Assembly (NCBI GenBank): GCA_051984675.1 | Contig: JBPYFK010000050.1 | Location: 1-5,706, forward strand | Direction of reading: 5' to 3' | From: JBPYFK01 sp051984675 | GTDB lineage: Bacteria; Actinomycetota; Actinomycetes; Mycobacteriales; Pseudonocardiaceae | DNA: 5,706 bases | Part shown: positions 1 to 5,318 of the stretch, in pieces | Numbering within the stretch: the stretch's first letter is position 1 | Layout: the number at the start of each line of letters is the position of its first letter | The notes under the pieces: generated by a model | The model's database searches: none | What the model saw: the letters and a program-made list of their open reading frames with translations, nothing else | Told to the model about the DNA's origin: nothing | Made by a program: the position numbers and the translations under genes

Positions 1-28
1 CAAGAAGGACAAGGACTCCGACGACTAA
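1..28 (+). CDS. 3' end of an unidentified gene (charged C-terminal tail)
   Basis: Reading from base 2, the window opens with eight sense codons, KKDKDSDD, and then a TAA stop at 26-28. The mixed lysine/aspartate tail is the sort of disordered C-terminus found on several actinobacterial proteins, but eight residues are too few to identify a family. A strong plus-strand intrinsic terminator begins 29 bases later, which supports a real gene end on this strand. Confidence 0.6.
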
Positions 29-57
29 CGGATCACCAAGGATTCCTCCACGCAAGC

Positions 58-94
58 GTGGCCTGGCCCCCTTCAAGGGGTCAGGCCACCTTTT
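58..94 (+). terminator. Rho-independent terminator of the upstream gene
   Basis: A 13-bp stem (58-70 paired with 77-89, one G-T pair) closes a six-base loop, CTTCAA, and is followed by C and TTTT at 91-94. It lies 29 bases past the stop of the plus-strand gene at the left edge. The minus strand has no T-run after the stem, so it appears to act only on plus-strand transcription and to shield the convergent ANTAR gene. Confidence 0.85.
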
Positions 95-167
95 GCGCAG
101 ACGGACCGCTCTACCTGCGTCTTACCGCCCTACGACGGCGGTGGGAAGGGCGCGCAGATGGACCGCT
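95..167. repeat. Pair of 16-bp direct repeats
   Basis: GCGCAGACGGACCGCT at 95-110 recurs as GCGCAGATGGACCGCT at 152-167, with 15 of 16 bases identical and starts 57 bases apart. The pair fills the space between the terminator and the stop codon of the minus-strand GAF-ANTAR gene. Between the copies is a small inverted repeat, ACCGCC / GGCGGT, around 124-142. The function is unknown; it could be a local duplication or paired binding sites. Confidence 0.6.
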
Positions 168-168
168 G

Positions 169-897
169 CTAGCCGAGGATCTGGCCGGCCACGTCGGGGT
201 TGTCGACAACTCGGCTTGCGAGATCGCGCAGCGTCGACTGATGAGCGCGGGCATAGCGACGTAGGACGCTGAAGGCTTGGTCCACGCTGATGCCCCCGTG
301 GTGTGCGAGGATGCCTTTAGCCTGCTCGATGACGATGCGGCTATCGAGTGCCTCGTACAGTTGACGGTTGACCGTGTGGGACTGATCGAGGGCCTGTTGT
401 TGCTGCATTGCGGCCGTAGCGGCATCGGCCAGGGCCTGGCACAGATCGACATCCTCAGCCGTGAGAGCGGCGAACGGGCCGCCGAGTAGCACGAGCGTGC
501 CAAGCGTCGCGCCCCCCGCCCGCATGGGCAGCAGGTGGGCAGAGGCCACTCCCTGCTCACGGGCGTGACTCGCAAGGGGCCAGCCGTTGCCGCTGTGGGT
601 TACATCTGGAACCACCACGGAGGTGCCGTCTCGCAGACATGCTGATATCGGCTCGTCTCCCAGGTGGGGGTGTGGTTGAACCAGCTGGGCCAGCCCGGCG
701 GAGGTGGTGGCGGCGACGTGGGGCTTACCGTGCTTATCAGTCAGGACGGTGACGGCTGCCGTCACGTCGGCAAAATCGGTGCAGTAGCCGCACAACCGGT
801 CCAGCAATTCCGGCACGTCGTGCTTGTTCGCCACGGTATCGGCAAGATCCACAAACGCCGTGTTCACTGCGTGCGGTTGTCTGTGTGCCGAGGACAT
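169..897 (-). CDS. GAF-ANTAR domain RNA-binding antiterminator/regulator
   Basis: This 242-residue protein is likely a cytoplasmic regulator. An N-terminal GAF sensor domain (about residues 12-155) precedes a short Gln-rich linker (QQQQ near 166) and a C-terminal ANTAR domain (about 175-237). The ANTAR signature is clear: ALDSRIVIEQAKGIL at 183-197, then ISVDQAFSVLRRYA at 203-216. ANTAR domains are known to bind paired hexaloop hairpins in nascent RNA and block termination, or to act near ribosome-binding sites. The open frame runs up to 1050, but I chose the ATG at 897: AAGGGG lies a normal distance upstream of it, and the 51 extra residues are Cys/Arg-rich and unlike the family. No kinase or receptor partner is adjacent, so the GAF domain is probably its own input. 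The gene diverges from the sigma factor and converges on the gene at the left edge. The ligand and RNA targets cannot be read from sequence. Confidence 0.9.
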   Translation of the reverse strand: MSSAHRQPHAVNTAFVDLADTVANKHDVPELLDRLCGYCTDFADVTAAVTVLTDKHGKPHVAATTSAGLAQLVQPHPHLGDEPISACLRDGTSVVVPDVTHSGNGWPLASHAREQGVASAHLLPMRAGGATLGTLVLLGGPFAALTAEDVDLCQALADAATAAMQQQQALDQSHTVNRQLYEALDSRIVIEQAKGILAHHGGISVDQAFSVLRRYARAHQSTLRDLASRVVDNPDVAGQILG

Positions 898-1427
898 CGG
901 TCTGCCCCTTAACCGGGTGGGCTGTTCCTGCACATCGTAGAACGCACAGTAGTCGCAACGACACCGTGAGGGATGACCAAACGTTACCGATGCCCCAGCG
1001 CTACGTGCGACACTGCACAGCGTATCCACACGTAAAGTCACACAAGCCATGCAGTACGTGCTCTTCTACGATGCGCCCGAGCTCGACGACGACCATCGGC
1101 CGTGTATCGGAGCGTACGGGCGCCACCAGTCGCCAGTAAGCGTGATGTGCCAGCTCAGCAGCCGACCAGCCACGACGCCGGAGTTGTTGATGCCGCCGAC
1201 CCGCACCCAGACTGAAACGGCCACCAGCGAAGGTCGCTGAACACCGACGGACGCAACCGTGAATGCAAGCTGCAAAACCCCCATCGAATCGGGTGGCTGC
1301 GCTATCTCGAGTCGACTCGCGAACCGGGGCACCGCGTAGAGTCGGTGGTAGAGCACCCACAAGCTGGCATTCTCGTGTTGCCGCGGGCCTCGGTGAGATA
1401 CCCAGCGAATGTGCCGATGGAGAGCCG
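898..1427. other. 530-base divergent spacer between the ANTAR gene and the sigma factor
   Basis: No well-supported gene lies here. A 63-codon plus-strand frame (1049-1240, starting MQYVLFYDAPELDDD) has fairly GC-rich third positions in its first half, but it lacks a good ribosome-binding site and a recognisable family, so I do not call it. The spacer must hold the promoters of both divergent genes. A weak sigma-A-like candidate for the sigma gene is TCGACT, 19 bases, then TAGAGT around 1311-1341. I found no convincing GGAAT/GTT-type stress promoter. The length is notable for a compact actinobacterial region and leaves room for a long leader or a small RNA. Confidence 0.5.
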
Positions 1428-2504
1428 ATGCAGCCAGCCGAGATCGTCGACGCCGATCCCACAGACCGCCGGTCAGAGGAGGAACCTGACGAAGAACAGG
1501 ACGTGTCGGGCGCTGGTGACTTCGTCTGGGATGAGGAGGAGTCGAAGGCCCTGCGCCAGGCGCGTAAGGACGCCGCGCTCGCGGTGTCGGCCGATTCCGT
1601 CCGTGCCTACCTCAAGCAGATCGGCAAGGCGGCCCTGCTCAGCGCGGAAGGCGAGGTCGAGCTCGCCAAGCGGATCGAAGTGGGACTTTTCGCCGCTGAA
1701 CGTCTGCGGATCGCCGAGGAGGAACACGCAAGCCTCACCACCGAACTGCGCCGTGACTTGCGCTGGATCGTCCGCGACGGTGAGAAGGCCAAGAACCAGC
1801 TGGTGGAGGCCAACCTGCGGCTGGTGGTCAGCCTGGCCAAGCGCTACACCGGTCGTGCTTTGGCGTTCCTGGACCTGATCCAGGAAGGCAACCTCGGCTT
1901 GATCCGCGCGGTGGAGAAGTTCGACTACACCAAGGGTTACAAGTTCTCCACCTACGCCACCTGGTGGATTCGCCAGGCGATCACCCGCGCGATGGCCGAC
2001 CAGGCGCGCACCATCCGTATGCCGGTGCACATGGTCGAGGTCATCAACAAGCTCGGCCGGATCCAGCGCCAGTTGCTTCAGGACCTTGGCCGCGAGCCGA
2101 CCCCGGAAGAGCTCGGCAAGGAGCTGGACATCGCCCCGGAGAAGGTGCTGGAGATCCAGCAGTACGCCCGGGAGCCCATCTCGCTGGATCAGACGATCGG
2201 CGATGAGGGTGACAGCCAGTTGGGTGACTTGATCGAGGACTCCGAGGCTGTCGTCGCGGTGGACGCGGTGTCGTTCACGCTGCTGCAGGACCAGCTGCAG
2301 TCGGTGCTGGCCACGCTGTCCGAGCGGGAGGCCGGTGTGGTGCGGCTGCGGTTCGGCCTCACCGACGGCCGGCCGCGGACGCTGGATGAGATCGGCCACG
2401 AATATGGCGTGACACGGGAGCGCATCCGGCAGATCGAGTCCAAGACCATGTCCAAGCTGCGTCACCCGTCGCGCGCTCAGACACTACGCGACTACCTCGA
2501 CTGA
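1428..2504 (+). CDS. RNA polymerase sigma-70 factor, SigA/HrdB-like with a short N-terminus
   Basis: This 358-residue sigma-70 factor directs RNA polymerase to promoters. Region 1.2 covers about 55-88 (SVRAYLKQIG). Region 2 covers about 120-197, with the core-binding segment LRLVVSLAKRYTG, then FLDLIQEGNLGLIRAVEKFDY and the -10 recognition segment STYATWWIRQAITRA. Region 3 covers about 198-275. Region 4 covers about 290-350, with the helix-turn-helix TLDEIGHEYGVTRERIRQIE. The match to actinobacterial primary sigma factors is near full-length from residue 31 (DFVWDEEES) to the terminal RDYLD. What is missing is the long Ala/Lys-rich and acidic N-terminal extension: primary factors in these orders are usually about 450 residues or more, and here only about 30 acidic residues precede the conserved core. 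The ATG at 1428 has GGAGAG just upstream. An in-frame ATG at 1263 would add 55 residues that do not resemble region 1.1. It is therefore probably an extra SigA paralogue (group 2, or a shortened group 1), with promoter specificity close to the housekeeping factor. Confidence 0.93.
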   Translation: MQPAEIVDADPTDRRSEEEPDEEQDVSGAGDFVWDEEESKALRQARKDAALAVSADSVRAYLKQIGKAALLSAEGEVELAKRIEVGLFAAERLRIAEEEHASLTTELRRDLRWIVRDGEKAKNQLVEANLRLVVSLAKRYTGRALAFLDLIQEGNLGLIRAVEKFDYTKGYKFSTYATWWIRQAITRAMADQARTIRMPVHMVEVINKLGRIQRQLLQDLGREPTPEELGKELDIAPEKVLEIQQYAREPISLDQTIGDEGDSQLGDLIEDSEAVVAVDAVSFTLLQDQLQSVLATLSEREAGVVRLRFGLTDGRPRTLDEIGHEYGVTRERIRQIESKTMSKLRHPSRAQTLRDYLD

Positions 2505-2523
2505 ACTCGCGGTGAGCTGCGCA

Positions 2524-2538
2524 CCAGGACGGTCCTGG
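2524..2538 (+). terminator. Possible hairpin terminator after the sigma gene
   Basis: CCAGGA, loop CGG, TCCTGG forms a 6-bp hairpin 20 bases past the sigma stop codon. No T-run follows, so it would be at best a tail-less actinobacterial terminator. The support is weak. Confidence 0.3.
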
Positions 2539-2618
2539 GCGGCCATTATCGACCGTCGTACACCGGTGCACCCGCACCGCTTTGACATCCGGTTGCCGCC
2601 GGACCCGCTCTGCACCCG

Positions 2619-2720
2619 GTGATCTGGAACCAGCGGCATCTGTTTCCTGCCCTGCGTGCGCTCGAACCGTTCTACAACGGACACCGGCCGCACCGAGGCA
2701 TCGCGAACACCATGCCCGGT
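2619..2720 (+). pseudogene. C-terminal remnant of an integrase-core (DDE) transposase
   Basis: The plus-strand translation reads RHLFPALRALEPFYNGHRPH and then RGIANTMP. This is the familiar C-terminal end of the integrase catalytic (rve-type) domain in IS3/IS481-like and related actinobacterial transposases, where a helix ending in YN.HRPH follows the last acidic catalytic residue. The frame is closed just upstream by a TGA at 2583-2585, and I see no D,D,E-bearing part before it, so the catalytic core is gone. Downstream of about 2720 the open frame continues to 2831, but the sequence no longer looks like a transposase. The IS family cannot be settled from about 30 residues, and I found no terminal inverted repeats. 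It sits only about 115 bases after the sigma gene and marks the start of a disturbed, gene-poor stretch. Confidence 0.7.
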
Positions 2721-2760
2721 GAAACCGCTACCTACGCCCATCACAGATCCGGACACGATA

Positions 2761-2796
2761 GCTGCCCTCGGCATATACCGAGGGCCAGCATGATTT
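2761..2796 (+). terminator. Hairpin with hexaloop, possible intrinsic terminator
   Basis: GCCCTCGG (2764-2771) pairs perfectly with CCGAGGGC (2778-2785) around the loop CATATA. With one bulged C the stem extends to GCTG/CAGC. TTTT follows at 2793-2796, four bases past the extended stem. This fits a plus-strand terminator, perhaps a relic of the transposable element beside it. The loop does not fit the A-first, G-fourth hexaloop pattern of ANTAR targets. Confidence 0.5.
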
Positions 2797-2831
2797 TCTA
2801 CGAGTGCGAGCACGCCTGGGTACACCGATGA

Positions 2832-3009
2832 TGTTGACGGCAAGAGCACGGCCCCCTCATCGTGTGATGTGCAGGGATCCTCGTGCCCGGCCGCTGCGCG
2901 GACGGTGATTGGCGGTACGGTCCGTCATCAGATCACCAAGGGATGCCTGCTCGCGCTCCTCCGGCCTCTTGACTCTCTGGGTGAGCTGTGGTTTCAGTGC
3001 TCATCGAAA
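2832..3009. other. Gene-poor stretch with two tiny minus-strand frames
   Basis: I see no supported gene here. Just after the stop of the 69-residue minus-strand gene, a 23-codon frame begins (MSTETTAHPESQEAGG..., ATG near 3002, ending near 2931). It overlaps another 23-codon frame (MTDRTANHRPRSG...). Close stop/start spacing makes translational coupling conceivable, but neither has a clear ribosome-binding site or a known family, so they are reported as context only. Confidence 0.3.
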
Positions 3010-3219
3010 TCAATGGCTGTCGTGTTCGTCTACATTCGGCCGCGTACCGCCGAAAACGGCGCGCAGTAGCACCGCCTGTTCCATCAGCGGTCCATGTGAG
3101 ACCTGAACGTGCACGGCGATCGTGTCGGCTGCCCACTGTCCGCCGAAGTCGTTGCGCATGCGGCAGCAGTTCGGTCCGCGTAGGGGGCACACCCACCACA
3201 ATTCACCGTCGATCTCCAT
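3010..3219 (-). CDS. Small hypothetical protein (69 aa), Trp/Cys-rich N-terminus
   Basis: I do not recognise this 69-residue protein. It begins MEIDGELWWVCPLRGPNCC, with two Trp and three Cys in the first 19 residues, and continues with FGGQWAADTIAVHVQV and a predicted helical stretch LMEQAVLLRAVFGG. There is no signal peptide or membrane segment. The C-P-x5-C-C spacing could suggest a metal site, but there is no second cysteine pair. Codon third positions are mostly G/C in this frame and less so in the overlapping frames, which is the main reason to call it. The ribosome-binding site is weak. It lies 54 bases downstream of the frame-split small gene on the same strand, so the two probably form one transcript under the GntR-type operator near 3522. 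Confidence 0.45.
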   Translation of the reverse strand: MEIDGELWWVCPLRGPNCCRMRNDFGGQWAADTIAVHVQVSHGPLMEQAVLLRAVFGGTRPNVDEHDSH

Positions 3220-3273
3220 GACTCTGGGGTAGGCACGGGCGGGGTCGTTCCCGTTGTGGCCACGGCCGGTCCC

Positions 3274-3469
3274 TCAGAGCCGGTTGATGCTGTCGATCAG
3301 TTGGTGGGCGAACTCGGCTACCTCATTGGGGGTCGCTCGTGGGCCAAGCAGGTGAGTCGTTTTTCGGTGCCAGCAGCCCCGTCAGCACGAGCGGCTTGGC
3401 GAGGTGTGCTCCGCGCACGCGGCGAGGCAACCCGGCCTGCGTATACACGTAGCGGTCTTGTGAAGACAT
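3274..3469 (-). pseudogene. Small gene with its frame split by one base (64-aa composite)
   Basis: From the ATG at 3469 the minus strand encodes MSSQDRYVYTQAGLPRRV, then HLAKPLVLTGLLAPKN, with GC-rich third positions. It then runs into an unrelated short tail and a stop near 3325. One base over, the next frame continues with HLLGPRATPNEVAEFAHQLI and ends DSINRL-stop at 3274, again with GC-rich third positions and a helical pattern. The switch coincides with a run of five A's (3360-3364 on the minus strand). With four A's the two halves join as ...LLAPKTTHLLGPR... into one 64-residue protein. The causes could be a disabling mutation, a sequencing error, or programmed +1 frameshifting. I do not recognise the family. 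The gene lies directly downstream of an operator palindrome shared with the GntR gene. Confidence 0.5.
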
Positions 3470-3490
3470 CGTGAATCACCATCTCGTCTG

Positions 3491-3535
3491 CTCGTCTAGG
3501 GGAGAGGGGAAACAGTACTATACGTCTAGACGTGT
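3491..3535. promoter_or_regulatory. GntR-type operators and possible minus-strand promoter before the small gene
   Basis: ACGTCTAGACGT at 3522-3533 is a perfect 12-bp palindrome, and CTCGTCTAG at 3491-3499 repeats its left half. The same motif precedes the GntR gene at 4361-4375. On the minus strand TATAGT (3521-3516) directly abuts the palindrome and could be a -10 box for the small gene at 3469; no good -35 box is seen. A palindrome against the -10 element is a typical repressor position. Confidence 0.55.
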
Positions 3536-3567
3536 GCCATACTGGTGAGATGTGATCGGCTGACGCC

Positions 3568-4344
3568 TCAGTGGGCGGGGAACTCGTACTCCAGGACGTA
3601 GGCGGGTGCTGCCTTGACCGTGTCGCACACCTCCACGGCCCGCCCCGACGTGTCGTAGGCGGTCCGAACCACCCGCAGCACAGGAACTGACGCGCCAAGC
3701 TGGAGGGCTTCGCGCTCGTGTGGAGTTGGCATCCGAGCGGTCACCTCTTCGTGGAAGTGGTCCAGTGTTCGGCCCGTCTCCTCGATTCGTGCGTAGATAC
3801 CGCCTGGTCCAGTATCGTGTTCAGTGATGCGGGTATTGCGTGCAATCTCGAGCGGAATGTAAGAAATCTCCGTCTCGACCGGAACGCCATTCGCCAGGTA
3901 TCGACGAGAGCGCACAACAACTTTGTCGTTCTTGGCAATACGGAGCCGTTGTTGGGTTTCCAGGTCGGGACGAGACTCGGAGACCTGGATCTGATCAACG
4001 GAAGCTTGAAACCCGAACTTCTCAGCCTCCGCCGCGAACGCCGCGTTGCCGGCTTCACGGTGGCGGCGCGCGAAACGATCAGATGCCAGCCGGCGTACCG
4101 GCGCGATCTTGCGGACGTAGACGCCGCGCCCATGCTCGGCGACCACCAGGCCCTCGGCCCGTAGCTGCTGGATAGCTTGCCGAACTGTCATGCGGGCCAC
4201 GCCGTAGTGCGATACCAGCGCGGACTCAGAGGGGAGCTTTTCGCCCTCAGTAATACGCGATGAGAGGATGACGCTGCGAAGATCATCAGCAATCTGTTTC
4301 GAGGGTGAGCGGTCACTTGCACGGTCGATCGCGCCCAGCTGCAT
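3568..4344 (-). CDS. GntR family (HutC/UTRA) transcriptional repressor, KorSA-like
   Basis: This 258-residue DNA-binding regulator has two parts. The N-terminal winged helix (about 8-78) contains SKQIADDLRSVI, then the hallmark EGEKLPSESALVSHYGVAR, MTVRQAIQQLRAEGLV, and the wing HGRGVYVR. The C-terminal UTRA ligand-binding domain (about 95-250) contains RSRRYLANGVPVETEISYIP and a closing segment with VLRVVRTAYD. I chose the ATG at 4344 because GAGGAG lies 8 bases upstream and the winged helix starts directly after it; 16 further codons are open upstream. It diverges from a Nudix hydrolase gene across 70 bases. In the pSAM2 element the GntR repressor KorSA and the Nudix-motif immunity factor Pif belong to the same control module, so a KorSA-like role is my inference. 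An operator-like motif sits just before its ribosome-binding site, suggesting autorepression. The effector molecule is unknown. Confidence 0.88.
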   Translation of the reverse strand: MQLGAIDRASDRSPSKQIADDLRSVILSSRITEGEKLPSESALVSHYGVARMTVRQAIQQLRAEGLVVAEHGRGVYVRKIAPVRRLASDRFARRHREAGNAAFAAEAEKFGFQASVDQIQVSESRPDLETQQRLRIAKNDKVVVRSRRYLANGVPVETEISYIPLEIARNTRITEHDTGPGGIYARIEETGRTLDHFHEEVTARMPTPHEREALQLGASVPVLRVVRTAYDTSGRAVEVCDTVKAAPAYVLEYEFPAH

Positions 4345-4354
4345 CGCACTCACT

Positions 4355-4380
4355 CCTCTACACGTCCAGACGAGTGATAG
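4355..4380. promoter_or_regulatory. Operator-like site in the GntR/Nudix divergent region
   Basis: ACACGTCCAGACGAGTG contains the inverted repeat CGTC-CA-GACG at 4363-4372. Read on the minus strand it is CTCGTCTGGACGTGT, against TACGTCTAGACGTGT at 3521-3535 and CTCGTCTAGGGGAGA at 3491-3505. It lies immediately upstream of the GntR ribosome-binding site, where a bound repressor would block that gene and possibly the divergent Nudix gene. Confidence 0.6.
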
Positions 4381-4414
4381 GGTACCGCACAACGAGGGAC
4401 TCTAGGAGGCTGCC

Positions 4415-4843
4415 ATGTCCAGCACGCCGAGACACTCCGTCAGTGTGGCTGGCGTCGTGGTCAATGACGATGAGCGAGTCCTTCTAGTTCAGCGTCGTGA
4501 CAATGGACGCTGGGAACCGCCCGGCGGGGTGCTCGAACTCAACGAGACGTTTGAAGAGGGCGTATGTCGAGAAGTTCTCGAAGAAACTGGTATCACGGTC
4601 GAGGTAGACCGTTTGACCGGGATTTACAAGAACCTCTCGGGAGGCATTGTCGCGCTCGTCTTCCGCTGCCGTGCCGTTGCTGGAGCGGCGCGGGCTACTG
4701 CTGAGAGCGCAAATGTCGCTTGGCTCGACCTTCCAGCAGCCCTTGAGCGCATGACCGAAGCGTATGCAGTGCGCGTCGCTGATGCCTTTACAGACCAGGT
4801 CTGCATCCGTTCCCATGACGGCGTTCACCTCGTCACCTCGTGA
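4415..4843 (+). CDS. Nudix hydrolase (Pif-like by context)
   Basis: This 142-residue cytoplasmic enzyme belongs to the Nudix superfamily, which hydrolyses nucleoside diphosphate-linked substrates with a divalent metal. The Nudix box is complete at residues 38-60: G38, E44, then REVLEETGI at 52-60, fitting GX5EX7REUXEEXGU with all catalytic glutamates present. GRWEPPGG just before it is the usual lead-in. The start is secure: AGGAGG at 4404-4409 lies five bases before the ATG. Length is normal for a single-domain Nudix protein, so the enzyme looks intact. Third codon positions are less G/C-biased than in the sigma gene, hinting at a different origin. The substrate cannot be predicted. Its pairing with a GntR repressor recalls pif and korSA in pSAM2, where the Nudix protein blocks redundant transfer into cells already carrying the element. 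That role is inferred from context; housekeeping roles such as nucleotide clean-up are equally compatible with the sequence alone. Confidence 0.9.
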   Translation: MSSTPRHSVSVAGVVVNDDERVLLVQRRDNGRWEPPGGVLELNETFEEGVCREVLEETGITVEVDRLTGIYKNLSGGIVALVFRCRAVAGAARATAESANVAWLDLPAALERMTEAYAVRVADAFTDQVCIRSHDGVHLVTS

Positions 4844-5223
4844 GCCACTCCCAGGCACCGCAAGCGTTGGCAAAGCTGCGCCTGTGCCGGGGTGGTAGCT
4901 GGCTCGGCCAGCACTGCCCGGTGCGTCCGCACGGCGGTGGAGCCCGGTGTTCGAAGGCCAGTGACCCCTTGACCAGCCCGCGGCTTGCGGTAAGGCAGCG
5001 GGTGCCGACGTCGCCGGCCCCGCCGGTGAACAGGGGCTTTGAAAGGGCCCCGGCAACCCTGCGCGTGCTGTGGATCACTGCGTCATCGACCCGGACGGCG
5101 TAATGCCGATCGGCGGTCACCGTGACCCCATTTGACCGGCGCGAACGCGATCCTCCCGAATTCCTCCCAAAAATACCCACCAAGATCATCTGGAGATCGA
5201 CAGGTGATCCGCATCCCGGGCGC
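4844..5223. other. 380-base region without a clear gene; possible degraded minus-strand coding
   Basis: No gene is convincing here. On the minus strand, codons from about 5124 down to 4950 (VTADRHYAVRVDDAVIHSTR, later RGLVKGSLAFEHR) have GC-rich third positions. A second minus frame from about 4945 to the stop at 4825 (VRTHRAVLAEPATTPAQAQL, ending LGVAHEVTR) looks equally coding. This would fit one gene broken by a frameshift near 4930-4960, its end overlapping the Nudix 3' end, but I recognise no family and GC-rich DNA often mimics coding. Two adjoining palindromes, GCCGATCGGC (5105-5114) and GGTCACCGTGACC (5115-5127), could be protein-binding sites. GCTGGC-TCG-GCCAGC near 4893-4907 is a short hairpin without a T-run. 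Confidence 0.3.
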
Positions 5224-5267
5224 AAAAAGCCCGCTGACCTGCACTTTCGTGCTCGATCAGCGGGCTT
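5224..5267 (-). terminator. Rho-independent terminator downstream of the tRNA-Pro fragment
   Basis: On the minus strand an 11-bp perfect stem (5267-5257 with 5237-5227) encloses an inner GCAC/GTGC hairpin and is followed by TTTTT (5228-5224). It begins nine bases after the tRNA 3' end, which is where a tRNA transcript would normally stop. It is probably the original terminator of the tRNA-Pro gene. Confidence 0.8.
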
Positions 5268-5276
5268 CGCCGGTTG

Positions 5277-5318
5277 TCGGGACGGCGGGATTCGAACCCA
5301 CGACCCCTTGACCCCCAG
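5277..5318 (-). other. Attachment (att) site: 3' half of tRNA-Pro(GGG)
   Basis: Read on the minus strand, this segment carries the anticodon loop CTGGGGG (anticodon GGG), the 3' anticodon stem TCAAG, variable loop GGGTC, a perfect T-arm (GTGGG, TTCGAAT, CCCGC), the acceptor 3' strand CGTCCCG and discriminator A. CCA is not encoded. Beyond 5318 the match ends: the 5' anticodon stem should be CTTGA but is CACGTT-like, and no D-arm or CGGGACG acceptor strand follows. A tRNA cut at the anticodon loop is the classic identity core left by tyrosine integrases. pSAM2, for one, uses a tRNA-Pro. By that logic the integrated element extends to the right, the sequence on the left with the terminator is the native tRNA flank, and the restored full tRNA should lie beyond the window's right edge. 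Confidence 0.8.

Noticed and set aside
898..1050. Extension of the GAF-ANTAR gene to the ATG at 1050
   Set aside because: The added 51 residues are Cys/Arg-rich and unlike the family; the ATG at 897 has a good ribosome-binding site.
1049..1240. 63-codon plus-strand frame starting MQYVLFYDAPELDDD
   Set aside because: The YCII-like look of the first residues does not continue, there is no ribosome-binding site, and the second half loses coding character.
1263..1427. N-terminal extension of the sigma factor from the ATG at 1263
   Set aside because: The 55 added residues show no resemblance to sigma region 1.1 or to an Ala/Lys-rich extension, and the ATG at 1428 has a usable ribosome-binding site.
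1473..2465. 330-codon open frame antisense to the sigma factor
   Set aside because: It lies wholly inside the unmistakable sigma-70 gene; long antisense frames are expected in high-GC DNA with this codon bias, and its translation is low-complexity Leu/Gln/Asp without domains.
4484..5056. 190-codon minus-strand frame overlapping the Nudix gene
   Set aside because: Mostly antisense to a gene with a complete Nudix box and a strong ribosome-binding site; composition is typical of a shadow frame.
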